Of a stretch of 64,000 nucleotides of DNA, positions 18,880 to 28,196 are shown in pieces (position 1 is the first letter of the stretch; every line of letters starts with the position of its first letter). The DNA is from Cytophagales bacterium (GTDB taxonomy: Bacteria > Bacteroidota > Bacteroidia > Cytophagales > Spirosomataceae), in the NCBI GenBank assembly GCA_013298125.1, contig JAAFJP010000011.1:62001-126000 (forward strand), in the 5' to 3' direction. A program made the translations under genes and the position numbers. Below the pieces are notes generated by a model that was not told the origin of the DNA, made no database searches, and saw nothing but the letters and a program-made list of their open reading frames with translations.

Positions 18880-19758
18880 TTACTGATGAAAACTCTTACC
18901 AATAAATTCCAAAGCTGGAATAATTCCTGAACGCCAATAGTCCCATGTATGACCTCCCTCACGCATACGGAATTCGTGTGGGACTTTCTTTTCGGTCATG
19001 GCAATGTGGAGCAAACAGTTTCCTTTTGTCAAGAAATCGTCATCGCCACAATCAATCCAATATCTTACTTTTTTCAAATCATCCGCCGACTTTGTCTCAA
19101 CCATTTTCAGAGCTGAATTATCGTACCATGACTTCGAGAGGCGGTCTTTTCCTTTCAATTCTCTTCCAAAAAGTTGTCCAAAAACACCTCCCCAACGGTC
19201 ATCAGGTACATTTGTAATTTCTGTATCATCCCAAACCGCTGCACTCAAAGGAGCTACGGCTGAGAATAATTCTGGGTATTTCAAAGCATAATTTAATGAA
19301 CCAAAACCTCCCATCGAAAGCCCCGCAATACCTCTGAATTGCTTTTTAGCCTTGATTTTATACGTTTTTTCGATATTTGGCATAAATTCTTTCACGAAAA
19401 AGTCTTCGTATTTTTCTTTTCCATCGTACGAATTCATATAGAAACTAACACCACCGTCGGGCATGACGATAATCATGGGAGGGATTGTTCCATCAGCAAT
19501 GGCTTTATCGGCAAGACGGTTGATTTCTCCGAACTGTAACCAACCCGTATCATCATCCGTATAACCATGTAAAAGATAAACCACGGGATAGGTACGCTCG
19601 GATGTTTCGTAACCTGCGGGTAGGTAAATGGTATATCGAACGTCTTTGTTCAGAATACTACTTTTGATGAGTTTTCCTTCCGAAATCTTGCCCATATTTT
19701 GAGCAAAAAGCGTTGAAGAGATTAGTGTTAATAATAAAAAGAAGGTTGTTTTTTTCAT
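18880..19758 (-). CDS. Secreted esterase, CE1/esterase D-like alpha/beta hydrolase
   Basis: A 292-residue protein with a signal peptide (MKKTTFFLLLTLISSTLFAQ). The alpha/beta hydrolase fold shows VVYLLHGYTDDDTGW (oxyanion region), the nucleophile elbow GLSMGG with S148, an acid at about D240-D242 (DCGDDDF) and H271 (GGHTWDYW). This is the putative-esterase family (PF00756) that includes feruloyl and acetylxylan esterases and S-formylglutathione hydrolase. The export signal and neighbouring glycosidases favour removal of acyl groups from plant polysaccharides, but the substrate is not shown by sequence. Confidence 0.9.
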   Translation of the reverse strand: MKKTTFFLLLTLISSTLFAQNMGKISEGKLIKSSILNKDVRYTIYLPAGYETSERTYPVVYLLHGYTDDDTGWLQFGEINRLADKAIADGTIPPMIIVMPDGGVSFYMNSYDGKEKYEDFFVKEFMPNIEKTYKIKAKKQFRGIAGLSMGGFGSLNYALKYPELFSAVAPLSAAVWDDTEITNVPDDRWGGVFGQLFGRELKGKDRLSKSWYDNSALKMVETKSADDLKKVRYWIDCGDDDFLTKGNCLLHIAMTEKKVPHEFRMREGGHTWDYWRSGIIPALEFIGKSFHQ

Positions 19759-19853
19759 GACAGATTGTTTTTAGATTCAAAAAGTAAATAACGCAATTTT
19801 TCGTTGAAATAAAAAAAGAGGTTCTATACGAGATTAGGAAAATTATAGTTTTG

Positions 19854-19962
19854 TAAGCCTCACCCCCAACCCCTCTCCTGTGGAGAGGGGAGTTTTACTT
19901 TGTCTGGTTCTCCCCTCTCCACGGGAGAGGGGTTGGGGCGACCGACGCTCGGGTGAGGCTTA
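19854..19962. repeat. CCTCACCCC-type palindrome
   Basis: Left arm CCTCACCCCCAACCCCTCTC with the right arm GAGAGGGGTTGGGG ... GGGTGAGG. The right arm carries an extra about 12 bases (CGACCGACGCTC) not present in the left arm. An inner stem, CTCTCCTGTGGAGAG, is also present. It fills most of the esterase-pyrE spacer. Confidence 0.85.
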
Positions 19963-20054
19963 ATACAATATAAATAAATCATAGAAGAATAAAAAAAGAC
20001 CTGTATGTCTTTCAACATCACAAGTCTCTTTTGTACAAAATAATCTATTTCTTC

Positions 20055-20693
20055 TTAAACACCCCACTCGGCAGGATTATGTCGCCATTCGTGGAGGGTA
20101 ATTAATTGACTTTCAGATACGTACTTCTGTTTTACAGCTTCGCCAATCAATGTATCATAATCACTTAATGTATAAAATTTAAGGTTTTTATTAGCAAAAT
20201 TTTCAGTAGAAATACCAAATCCGTAGGTAAAAATGGCTACCATTCCCAAGACATTTGCACCTGCCTCACGCAAAGCATCCACGGCTTTTAGTGAACTTCC
20301 GCCCGTCGAAACCAAGTCTTCAATCAAAACCACTTTCTGCCCTGGCTTAATATGCCCTTCAATCTGGTTGCCCATACCGTGTTTTTTGGGTTCGGGGCGA
20401 ACATAACAGAAGGGTAATTCTAACCAATCTGACACCAAAGCTCCCTGTGCGATACCCGCCGTGGCAACACCCGCAATAATATCTACATCCGCAAAATATG
20501 CCTGTACGGCTGAGGCAAGCCCATTTTTGATGGCGGTGCGGACTTTGGGATATGATAATGAAATACGATTATCACAATAAATAGGTGAGTTCCAACCTGA
20601 TGCCCATTTGTAAGGTTTGTCAGGACTCAGTCGGACGGCTTTGACTTCGAGCAACATCGAAGCCACATCTTCTGCAAGGGTACGTTGTGCCAT
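20055..20693 (-). CDS. pyrE: Orotate phosphoribosyltransferase
   Basis: A 212-residue enzyme of pyrimidine synthesis that transfers phosphoribose from PRPP to orotate. The PRPP-binding loop VVLIEDLVSTGGSS is at 121-134; the substrate regions YKWASGWNSPIYCDNR and YVRPEPKKHGMGN are also typical. Length matches the family. The ATG at 20693 gives MAQRTLAEDVASMLLE. It appears to be a single-gene unit. Confidence 0.97.
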   Translation of the reverse strand: MAQRTLAEDVASMLLEVKAVRLSPDKPYKWASGWNSPIYCDNRISLSYPKVRTAIKNGLASAVQAYFADVDIIAGVATAGIAQGALVSDWLELPFCYVRPEPKKHGMGNQIEGHIKPGQKVVLIEDLVSTGGSSLKAVDALREAGANVLGMVAIFTYGFGISTENFANKNLKFYTLSDYDTLIGEAVKQKYVSESQLITLHEWRHNPAEWGV

Positions 20694-20825
20694 TGTGTGG
20701 TTTTGTTAATTCTTTTGCAAAAATAGACAGGATGACGAAAGATTGGTTACAAATTTTAGTTTTTTGTTGATTTTGGAACAGGTAAAATAACTTATGATGA
20801 AATTAGATTAAGAATTTGTCTAAAT

Positions 20826-20896
20826 AAAACTTAGAGGTATAGAGGAATAGAGAAAAGGCAAAATATTAACTCTAATTCTCCAAACCTCTAAGTTTT
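20826..20896. repeat. Palindrome of the CTTAGAGGT family downstream of the Omp85 gene
   Basis: AAAACTTAGAGGTATAGAG (20826-20844) opposes CTCCAAACCTCTAAGTTTT (20878-20896). Related sequence occurs in tandem at 28022-28196. The position fits transcription ending after the Omp85 gene. Confidence 0.65.
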
Positions 20897-20931
20897 ATAG
20901 TCATAGGTTATTTTTAACTCATTCTCGACAC

Positions 20932-22317
20932 TTAAAACTCCCTCCCAATTCCAAATACAAAATTCTTTTGCTGACGGTCATTCATTACATAACTGAATCG
21001 AACGACTAAGTTGTAATACGTGACTAAATCAATCCCAGCACCTCCTCCGTAGAGAAGTTTATTGGCTAATTTGGTCTTATTTTCAGAAGCAAAAGGATTG
21101 TTTGAATACCCATAATCAAAGAAAACGTTTGGATAAATCCCAAAAGGAATCGTATTGAACTGTTTGATTTTCAGAAATTTGAGGAATATTTTAGTATCAA
21201 GCAATTTGAACTTCAAGTTATTTCTCATTAACAAATAAGAACTTCCATCTACTACGTACAACTCGTACCCACGTACCAAGTCCCCTCCATAACCCAACCC
21301 ACGGGTATTATAAAAAGGCTGTTTTTCGGGAAATGCAATTTTACCTTTTATGGCTAATCCATAAAAAAACTTTTTCGTCAGAGGTTTAAACCAATAATAA
21401 CTCGCCGATACATCTAATTGGTTAATATCATCACTGCCAAAGAGTCCTGATTTGGAAATAAAAAACTCGTAACGCTTTCCACGCAAGGGATACGCTACGT
21501 TATCACGGAAGTCATAATTGAAATAATAACTCAGTTGAAAATACTTTTGGCTCGTCCTTTTATCCAAAAAATAATCAGGATTGAGTTTACTAATGGTGTC
21601 GGCAATAGTCGTGTTTTGGTATCGTAATTCTAAAAAATGATTATCATAAAAACCGTATCGTTTTCTGACATTTATTGCTCCCGAAAATCGCCTTCTGAGA
21701 ACGTCAGTAGTACTTCTGAAAAAATTTAGCGTATCATTAATACTCCTGAATGCAAGATTTTTGTTTGTGATATAAGATAAACCAAAACCTATTCCTGTTT
21801 TTTGGGCTTTGTCGATATAAGGAATCCGATAACCAAAATCTATTCTCTGTACAAAGCCTGTTTCTAATCGTAGTTGGAGTTTTTCGGCTCGTCCTCTAAA
21901 ATTATTATGCAAAAAATCTACTCCGTAAGTCGTTCTACTAAAATCTGCCCCACGTTGCCACCATTCGGCATAATTTCTATCAATAATCTGAAAGACAGGA
22001 TAACCCAAAACGTACCATTGTTCTAAGAGCTTTATGTCGATAACTATTTGATTATCTGACACTTTCGTGGATTTCAAGTCAATTGTTACGAAAAGGTTTG
22101 TATTGACTAACTTCCTACGATTGAGGTCCAAACGATTTTCGATGTCATTCGCTTTGATAGAATCTCCCACTGCAATATCCAATTCCCGAAGAATGATATT
22201 TTCTTTGGTTCGTTGATTACCAACGATATTTATTTGCTTGACAATCAGAACACTATCAGCCATTTGAGGCTGAGGATTTTGAGAAAAGAGAGAAAAAAGA
22301 AATGTAAAAAGTAGCAT
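20932..22317 (-). CDS. Omp85-superfamily outer membrane protein with one POTRA domain
   Basis: A 461-residue exported protein. After a short signal sequence, residues about 25-105 form one POTRA-like domain (VKQINIVGNQRTKENIILRE, cited in full at 20 residues, then a RKLVNTNLF turn). The rest is a 16-stranded-type beta-barrel with FDYGY, NNFRGRAEKLQLRLE and RGYELYVVDGSSYLLMRNNL, ending with the outer-membrane signal NFVFGIGREF (terminal F). Compared with BamA (five POTRA) it is a short relative, as in the single-POTRA Omp85 proteins frequent in Bacteroidota. The function, possibly lipid or protein handling in the outer membrane, is not known. Confidence 0.87.
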   Translation of the reverse strand: MLLFTFLFSLFSQNPQPQMADSVLIVKQINIVGNQRTKENIILRELDIAVGDSIKANDIENRLDLNRRKLVNTNLFVTIDLKSTKVSDNQIVIDIKLLEQWYVLGYPVFQIIDRNYAEWWQRGADFSRTTYGVDFLHNNFRGRAEKLQLRLETGFVQRIDFGYRIPYIDKAQKTGIGFGLSYITNKNLAFRSINDTLNFFRSTTDVLRRRFSGAINVRKRYGFYDNHFLELRYQNTTIADTISKLNPDYFLDKRTSQKYFQLSYYFNYDFRDNVAYPLRGKRYEFFISKSGLFGSDDINQLDVSASYYWFKPLTKKFFYGLAIKGKIAFPEKQPFYNTRGLGYGGDLVRGYELYVVDGSSYLLMRNNLKFKLLDTKIFLKFLKIKQFNTIPFGIYPNVFFDYGYSNNPFASENKTKLANKLLYGGGAGIDLVTYYNLVVRFSYVMNDRQQKNFVFGIGREF

Positions 22318-22464
22318 TTACAAATTTAAGGAATTCGAGTTTAGGGAATGGTTTTTGGAGATAGATTTTTTGAAAGAGAAGAAAAATCAAAATTATTCTT
22401 CATAAAAGTCAATAATTTATTAATATTGTAGATAAAGTTAATCCATTTTTATTAATCAAAATTT

Positions 22465-23796
22465 ATGAAAAAACCACATTTAACCTTTTCCCAAATCATC
22501 AACATGAATGTCGGGTTCTTTGGCATTCAGTATAGTTTTGGGCTTCAACAGAGTGCAGTCAATCCAATTTATGACTTTTTGGGGGCAAATCCAGATGAAA
22601 TTCCATTCTTAAATTTGGCAGGACCTATGACGGGGCTTTTGGTGCAGCCTATCATCGGAGCATTGTCTGACAAAACTTGGTCGCCACGTTTTGGACGTAG
22701 AAAACCCTTCTTTTTGATTGGGGCAATCATGTGTAGTGTGGCTTTGTTGATGTACCCTTTTAGTAGTTCATTGTGGATGGCGGCAGGGCTTTTGTGGATT
22801 TTGGATGTGGGCAATAATACCGCCATGGAGCCTTACAGAGCCTTTATTGCGGATAAATTAGATAGTTCACAACAACCTACGGGCTTTCAGGCTCAGAGTT
22901 TTTTTACGGGTTTGGGGCAAACGCTTTCTAACCTTTCTCTTTTTATTTTTCCATTGATTTTTATTGGACAAACAGGTTCATTACCTACGTGGGTGTATGC
23001 GTCTTTTTTCTTGGGTTCAGTTTGTTCGATTGGTTCAATCTGGTGGAGTACCAAAACTACGCCTGAGATTCCGCCTACCCATGAGGAATTGGAAGAGATG
23101 AAGAAATCTCCATTAAATATTTTCTCTCCATTTACTGATATTTTTACTGCCATCAGAGATATGCCCAAAGTAATGTGGCAATTGGCTTTGGTATATCTAT
23201 TTCAGTGGTATGCGTTATTTTGTTATTGGCAAAATTCTTCTAAAAGTATAGCCTTGACCGTTTTTCATACCACGCCAAAGGATGATCCGAAATTATACGG
23301 AGAGGCGGTTTCTTGGACAGGTTTGGTGAACGGTTGGTATAATATCGTTATGTTCTTGGTTGCGTTTAGTTTGGTTTATTTTGCCAAAAAATATTCTCCA
23401 AAATTGGTTCATGCAGGATGTTTGGTTTTGGCGGGAATAGGTTTCTTGGCTTTTTCACAAATTGAGAATAAATACCTTCTATTTCCAGCCATTACAGGTT
23501 TTGGTATCGGTTGGGCGAGTATGATGGGGATTCCTTATTTGATGGTGGTATCATCAATTCCGAAAGAGCGTTACGGGGTTTACATGGGTATTATCAACAT
23601 GATGATTGTGATTCCGATGTTGATTCAAACTTTGACATTTGGGTATATTCTCAAAAACTTTTTGGACAACGACCCAAGCAAAGCCATTGCTTTTGGAGGT
23701 GTTCTTTTACTCATTGCCGCAGGGGCAACGATGCTGATGAAGTCAGGCAAAATGGAAGAAGGAACGGATATTGTGATGAGTGGAGGTGGGCATTAA
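22465..23796 (+). CDS. MFS transporter, SLC45-like sugar:H+ symporter
   Basis: A 443-residue membrane protein with 12 hydrophobic segments. The N-terminal [20 protein letters not shown] and the loop [19 protein letters not shown] (GxxSDxxxxRxGRRxP) are typical of the GPH/SLC45 branch of MFS permeases that take up sucrose, maltose or glucosides. It stands alone, not beside a hydrolase, but the window also holds GH13, GH31 and SusCD genes that would release such sugars. It ends at a bidirectional terminator shared with the next gene. Confidence 0.9.
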   Translation: MKKPHLTFSQIINMNVGFFGIQYSFGLQQSAVNPIYDFLGANPDEIPFLNLAGPMTGLLVQPIIGALSDKTWSPRFGRRKPFFLIGAIMCSVALLMYPFSSSLWMAAGLLWILDVGNNTAMEPYRAFIADKLDSSQQPTGFQAQSFFTGLGQTLSNLSLFIFPLIFIGQTGSLPTWVYASFFLGSVCSIGSIWWSTKTTPEIPPTHEELEEMKKSPLNIFSPFTDIFTAIRDMPKVMWQLALVYLFQWYALFCYWQNSSKSIALTVFHTTPKDDPKLYGEAVSWTGLVNGWYNIVMFLVAFSLVYFAKKYSPKLVHAGCLVLAGIGFLAFSQIENKYLLFPAITGFGIGWASMMGIPYLMVVSSIPKERYGVYMGIINMMIVIPMLIQTLTFGYILKNFLDNDPSKAIAFGGVLLLIAAGATMLMKSGKMEEGTDIVMSGGGH

Positions 23797-23803
23797 GATT
23801 TAA

Positions 23804-23836
23804 AATCCTTATAGGTTTCCAAAACCTATAAGGATT
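23804..23836. terminator. Bidirectional terminator between convergent genes
   Basis: Perfect 15-bp arms AATCCTTATAGGTTT / AAACCTATAAGGATT (23804-23818, 23822-23836) with a 3-nt loop, placed between the stops of the MFS gene and the SdrD_B gene. It shares its half-site with the palindrome at 13963-13995. Confidence 0.85.
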
Positions 23837-23843
23837 CAACAAG

Positions 23844-24974
23844 CTAATTCCCTTTCTTCACCATCATTGGGTTACATTTAGGTTCGGACGGACATTCAGA
23901 TTTATAAAGTCCAAAATCAATGGTTAGATTTGAGTTTTTGTCGGCATTTGTACCATTGGTTACGTCTCCATCATTTTGTGGTTCGGTATAATTTGCCAAT
24001 AAAATATAAGTCGTTCTAATCTTCTGAGGTGTAATCTGTGTACCGTTGTCATCATTATTTATATCGTCATTAGCATCTCCCGCAGGTTCGTAAATATTTG
24101 TGGTTGAGCCGTTTATGCCAATACTCGAAATATATCCAGTGGGTGCTTCAAGTTCTACAATATATGCCCCTGGGACTAAATCGGTGAATAAATATTTTCC
24201 CGTTGTTGCGTTGGTTGTAGTCGTTTGGATAGCAATTCCATCGGGATTATCCGTAGGGCTTCCACCTTCGATTTTTGCTTTGAATAATCTAACCGTAACG
24301 TTTCCCACGCCCAATTCTCCATTATTATTTAAGCCGTCGTTGTTGGTGTCGTTCCAGACTAAGTTGCCGATGCTTTGGCATTTATTGATAGTTGGAGTCA
24401 AACTTACTGTTACCACACAACCATTTTCGTAGGTTTCGGCAAGGCTATATTCTCCTAATTGTCGTAAATCTTCGGTAGTTGGGATTTCGATTCTTGCGGA
24501 GGTGGAGGTGAAATTATCTGGCCCCGTCCAGAAATAAGCAAGGGGCTGTTCGTTGGGTTCACGGAAAACAATATCTCTCAAACGCAAATTTTCACCTACG
24601 CACAAGTTTAAGTACCCACCAATGACCGCAACCTCAATGGCATTTTCCTTCACAAGCGTAGTAGCAGAGGCTGATTGTCCGCCCTGAGTTATGGTAACGG
24701 TATAAACGCCCAAACCACTTTTTTGTAAATTAGAGATGCTGGCATTTTGTACGTTGGAAGTAAATCCATTTGGACCTTTCCACGAAAAAACAGCTCCCGA
24801 GGTGGCGTTGGTAGTAGCGGTGATTTTGAAGTTTGCCCCCACGCACGTAGGAATGGTATCTTTGACAGAAACCGTAATTTGAGCCTTGATTTTGAAAGAA
24901 AATAAGAGGGAAAAGATTATCAAAAAACAAGCATATATTGCCTTTGACGGGTGGAAACGAAGATTATTGTTCAT
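23844..24974 (-). CDS. Secreted surface protein with Ig-like and SdrD_B-like domains
   Basis: A 376-residue exported protein with a long hydrophobic N-terminal segment ending near KIKAQ. Two PKD/Ig-like repeats follow (about 35-205), each with paired cysteines and a tryptophan in the pattern FSWKGPNGF or YFWTGPDNF. Residues about 205-355 form an SdrD B-like domain: SIGNLVWNDTNNDGLNNNGE, NVTVRLF, GKYLFTDLVPGAYIVELEAP. The C-terminus is Cys-rich and short (ECPSEPKCNPMMVKKGN), a tail seen in related Cytophagales surface proteins; there is no T9SS sorting domain. An adhesin or cell-surface role is inferred. It is probably a short member of a family whose other members are much longer. Confidence 0.8.
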   Translation of the reverse strand: MNNNLRFHPSKAIYACFLIIFSLLFSFKIKAQITVSVKDTIPTCVGANFKITATTNATSGAVFSWKGPNGFTSNVQNASISNLQKSGLGVYTVTITQGGQSASATTLVKENAIEVAVIGGYLNLCVGENLRLRDIVFREPNEQPLAYFWTGPDNFTSTSARIEIPTTEDLRQLGEYSLAETYENGCVVTVSLTPTINKCQSIGNLVWNDTNNDGLNNNGELGVGNVTVRLFKAKIEGGSPTDNPDGIAIQTTTTNATTGKYLFTDLVPGAYIVELEAPTGYISSIGINGSTTNIYEPAGDANDDINNDDNGTQITPQKIRTTYILLANYTEPQNDGDVTNGTNADKNSNLTIDFGLYKSECPSEPKCNPMMVKKGN

Positions 24975-25171
24975 TGACCAATAAGAGTAATTAAGCTGAA
25001 AAGAATTAATAAATTATTAAAACTTAGGCTCAACAGCAAACAAACGAAGAGGCTTCTCTACGCTAATTTACTATCTGTTTTATCAGAAATTATGACAAAA
25101 CACCTCTACTTGGCAATTAGGAAATTGTAAATTTATTAGATAATTTACAGCAAAAATGATGCCGATACAAC

Positions 25172-26140
25172 ATGAACCGAATAGACCGTCTCTCCGCAAT
25201 CCTTATTCAACTCCAATCAAAGCGAGTCGTCAAAGCCCAAGAAATTGCTGACCGTTTTGAGATTTCTCTTCGTACCATCTATCGTGATGTACGTTCATTG
25301 GAGGAGGCAGGCGTTCCCGTAGTAGGTGAGGCGGGTGTGGGTTATTGGCTCATGGAAGGCTACCGACTCCCGCCCGTGATGTTCACGAAGGAGGAGGCAA
25401 CCGCTTTTTTGATGGCTGAAAAATTTATCACCAAACTTACTGATAACACCACCGACCAACATTTCAAATCGGCGATGTACAAGGTAAAAGCCGTCCTGAA
25501 AACAACTGAGAAGGATTTTTTGGAAGATATTGATGAACGTATCGAAATAATCGGACATCCGAGTAATGTAGAAACAAAGCCCAATAACGATATTTTACAA
25601 GTGATTTTAAAGAGTATTTCGGAGAAAAGAATTCTTAATCTTCAATATTTTTCACGCAATCAAGAACAACAAACTGAACGCCACATTGAACCTATCGGGA
25701 TTTGCTACATCAATACCCATTGGCATTTGATTGCATTTTGCCAACTCCGCAACGACTATCGAGACTTTCGGATTGATAGAATTATTGAGTTATTACCCAC
25801 TTCTAAGTTATTCCGAGGGAGTCATCCATCATTACAGAGCTATTTAAAGCGAATCGAAACCCAAGAAAATTTGACTTCGATAAAGATTTTGGTTCATAAA
25901 TCTATGCTCCGACATATTCAGGAACAGAAATACTATTATGGTTTTATTAATCAGGAAGAAGTTGATAATGAGCGTGTTGCCATGTATTTTTTAGTTTCTT
26001 CACTCGAATCCTTTGTCCGTTGGATGTTGATGTTTAGTGAATATGTGGAGATTATTTCACCTGATGAATTGAAAGATAGATTGCGGGAGTTGATTAAGAG
26101 TTTGTATCAGAAGTACCTCACCCCAGCCCTCTCCTGCTGA
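25172..26140 (+). CDS. YafY-type WYL-domain transcriptional regulator
   Basis: A 322-residue cytosolic DNA-binding protein. Residues 1-60 form a DeoR/HTH_11 winged helix (MNRIDRLSAILIQLQSKRVV, then EISLRTIYRDVRSLEEAGVP); residues about 140-230 are a WYL sensor domain (NLQYFSRNQEQQTERHIEPI, THWHLIAFCQLRNDYRDFRI), followed by the WCX region. The last residues (LTPALSC) and the stop codon come from a palindromic repeat starting at 26116, so the natural C-terminus has probably been replaced. It likely controls the DoxX and GyrI-like genes that follow in the same direction. Confidence 0.93.
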   Translation: MNRIDRLSAILIQLQSKRVVKAQEIADRFEISLRTIYRDVRSLEEAGVPVVGEAGVGYWLMEGYRLPPVMFTKEEATAFLMAEKFITKLTDNTTDQHFKSAMYKVKAVLKTTEKDFLEDIDERIEIIGHPSNVETKPNNDILQVILKSISEKRILNLQYFSRNQEQQTERHIEPIGICYINTHWHLIAFCQLRNDYRDFRIDRIIELLPTSKLFRGSHPSLQSYLKRIETQENLTSIKILVHKSMLRHIQEQKYYYGFINQEEVDNERVAMYFLVSSLESFVRWMLMFSEYVEIISPDELKDRLRELIKSLYQKYLTPALSC

Positions 26141-26196
26141 GAGGGAGCAAACTGTCGTCGAATACTCCCTCTCAGCAGGAGAGGGTTGGGGTGAGG
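26116..26196. repeat. CCTCACCCC-type palindrome over the 3' end of the WYL gene
   Basis: Nearly perfect arms of 31 bp: CCTCACCCCAGCCCTCTCCT... (26116-26146) and ...AGGAGAGGGTTGGGGTGAGG (26166-26196), loop about 19 nt. The WYL stop codon (26138-26140) is inside the left arm. Confidence 0.9.
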
Positions 26197-26269
26197 TATA
26201 TTTTCCCCAAAACCCTACTGACATACTGTTGTCATTCCGTGTTTGTAATTTTGAAAAAAAACAATAAGC

Positions 26270-26617
26270 ATGGAAATCAAAACAATTATCTTCTGGGTCT
26301 TAGTAGCTCTTTTTGTTGCCCCCTCTTTTTATTTTGGATTTATCAAAATGGTCGCTCAACAAGCCAAAATTGAGCAATTTACCCGTTGGGGCTTCCCAAT
26401 GTGGTTTATGCGTGGCTTGGGTTTGTTGGAAATCGTTGCCGCCGTAGCTATTATTTTTCCAGAAACACGACTATACGGAATCATCACTTGGGCTTTTATT
26501 TTGGTAGGAGCAATCTATGTTAATCTCAAAAATCGTGAGCCTCGGGCAGAGGTAATTGTTGCCTGTGTGGTATCTGTGCAGGTTTTGTTTATCTATCTTT
26601 TAGCGTATCAATTTTAG
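26270..26617 (+). CDS. DoxX-like small membrane protein
   Basis: A 115-residue protein with four hydrophobic helices and the DoxX-like family pattern (FYFGFIKMV, then FTRWGFPMWFMRGLGLLEIV, then FPETRLYGIITWAFI, NLKNREPRAE). Members are small inner-membrane proteins, some linked to oxidative stress or thiosulfate oxidation; here the function is unknown. It lies 129 nt downstream of the WYL regulator across a palindrome and may be in its regulon, since WYL-DoxX pairs are common in Bacteroidota. Confidence 0.85.
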   Translation: MEIKTIIFWVLVALFVAPSFYFGFIKMVAQQAKIEQFTRWGFPMWFMRGLGLLEIVAAVAIIFPETRLYGIITWAFILVGAIYVNLKNREPRAEVIVACVVSVQVLFIYLLAYQF

Positions 26618-26743
26618 GAGTAGGCAGTTATTAGTAGACAGTATGCAGTTTTATATTGTAAAATATTGAAATACAATTAGCTATCGTATGATTTCGGGTG
26701 ACTGCCTACTACCTACTATTTTACTCAATACTCAAAAACTCAA

Positions 26744-27223
26744 ATGTACCTTCCAAATATCTTTAAAATCATGTCGAATCATTCAGAATCAGCTTTTAAT
26801 ATCATCGGAATTAGTGTCAGAACCAACAATAGCGTTGGTGGAAAAGATATAGGAAACCTTTGGGGAAAATTTATGGGAGAAGGAATCTTCGAGAAAATCC
26901 CTAACAAAACGTCCTACGATATCTATGGAATTTATACCGATTACGAATCCGACCACACGGGCGACTATACCGCCATAGTGGGGTGTCATGTAAGTTCGTT
27001 AGCCGATATTCCCAAAGGAATGATAGGAATAACAATTCCAGAAAGTAATTACGAAATCTTCACTGCCAAAGGGAAAATGCCAGAGTGTGTATATGGAGAG
27101 TGGGTAGGAATATGGAATAATAAAGAAATTGAACGAACTTATGTGGCTGATTTCGAGGTATATGGAACAAAATCTCAGAACCCTGCGGATGCGGAAGTGG
27201 ATATTTTTATTTCGGTTAAATGA
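26744..27223 (+). CDS. GyrI-like/AraC effector-binding domain protein
   Basis: A 159-residue stand-alone effector-binding domain of the GyrI-like (Cass2/YdeE) type, with no DNA-binding part. Recognisable: FNIIGISVRTNN (first strand), IGNLWGKFM, YDIYGIYTDYESDHTGDYTA, the YEIFTAKG strand, WVGIWN and DFEVYGTKSQNP near the end. Such domains bind small cationic molecules or interact with a regulator. Translation may start instead at the ATG at 26771 (MSNHSESAF), which fits family members better. It is probably co-regulated with the WYL and DoxX genes, and converges on an SDR gene. Confidence 0.88.
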   Translation: MYLPNIFKIMSNHSESAFNIIGISVRTNNSVGGKDIGNLWGKFMGEGIFEKIPNKTSYDIYGIYTDYESDHTGDYTAIVGCHVSSLADIPKGMIGITIPESNYEIFTAKGKMPECVYGEWVGIWNNKEIERTYVADFEVYGTKSQNPADAEVDIFISVK

Positions 27224-27242
27224 TTTTAGATTTTTAACAAAA

Positions 27243-28010
27243 CTACATCGGATGAATGGTATGTCCACCATCCAAAATCACGCCTTGCCCCGTCATGAAA
27301 TCACTATGTGAAGAAGCTAAGAAAACGGCAATTCCTTCCATTTGTTCGAGAGTACCGTTTTTCCCATTGGCTGAACGGCGGCGAGTGGCTTCTTGAAAAG
27401 CAGGAGGGGTATTAATTGACATTTCGGTTTCGATATATCCTGGCAAAACGGCATTTACTTGAATATCATATCTGCCGAGTTCTATTGCTAATGCTCTCGT
27501 AAGTCCCATTACAGCGGCCTTGGTAGCAGCATATCCTGTTGCGTAACCCATGCCTAAATGTGCTGCCACTGAGGAAGTTACGATTAGTTTTCCACCATTT
27601 TTTTGTTCAATTAGATGGTTGATTACAGGTTTATAAGTGTTTACAACGCTGTTTAGATTTAGGTCAATTACAGCATTCCAATCATTAGAACTGGTTTTGT
27701 GCAACATTCCAGCTTTACCTGAACCTCCTGCATTGGCAAAACAAAAATCGACTTTACTAAAATGAGAAAGTGTTTTTTCAAAAGTATCAATGCACTGTAT
27801 TTCATCCGTAACATCACAAATGAATGCTTCGACATCGCCCCCTAAAACTCTTAATTCTTTGAGTGCATCATTATTTTTTTCTGGATTTCGACCCCAAATT
27901 GCTACTCTTGCCCCTGACTTCACCAAGCCTTTTGCATAAGCCAAGCCAATACCACTATTTCCACCCGTTATGATGGCGACTTTACCTTCTAAATTGAATA
28001 TATTTTCCAT
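27243..28010 (-). CDS. SDR-family oxidoreductase (gluconate 5-dehydrogenase/FabG-like)
   Basis: A 255-residue classical SDR: cofactor motif TGGNSGIG (15-22), NAGG (93-96), catalytic S146, Y160 and K164 (YATGYAATKAA), and PG near YIETEM. R41 in GRNPE after the second strand suggests NADP(H). It ends with GQGVILDGGHTIHPM, the usual SDR C-terminus. The substrate is unknown; its place downstream of the sugar-isomerase/PVC-dehydrogenase pair suggests sugar or sugar-acid oxidation, but repeats of 166 nt separate it from them. Confidence 0.93.
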   Translation of the reverse strand: MENIFNLEGKVAIITGGNSGIGLAYAKGLVKSGARVAIWGRNPEKNNDALKELRVLGGDVEAFICDVTDEIQCIDTFEKTLSHFSKVDFCFANAGGSGKAGMLHKTSSNDWNAVIDLNLNSVVNTYKPVINHLIEQKNGGKLIVTSSVAAHLGMGYATGYAATKAAVMGLTRALAIELGRYDIQVNAVLPGYIETEMSINTPPAFQEATRRRSANGKNGTLEQMEGIAVFLASSHSDFMTGQGVILDGGHTIHPM

Positions 28011-28021
28011 GAATTAATTTT

Positions 28022-28196
28022 AACTTAGAGGTTTGGAGGCTTAGAGAGAGTTGTATGTAAAAACTCTAAACTTCTAAGTTTTTTTTACTTAAAGCTCAAT
28101 AAATTAATTTTAACTTGGAGATTTAGAGAGAATTATCTGTAAAAAACTCTAAATCTCTAAACTTCTAAGTTTATTTTTACTTAAAACTCAACAAAT
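28022..28196. repeat. Tandem duplication of CTTAGAG palindromes and the gene end
   Basis: Two similar units of about 88 bp lie head to tail (about 28022-28109 and 28111-28196). Each has an inverted pair of the CTTAGAG/CTCTAAG type and ends with a variant of ACTTAAAACTCAACAAAT. In the second unit that segment is the true 3' end of the PVC-type gene (its stop is at 28177-28179). So the gene end plus its terminator-like palindrome were duplicated. It occupies the spacer to the SDR gene. Confidence 0.65.
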
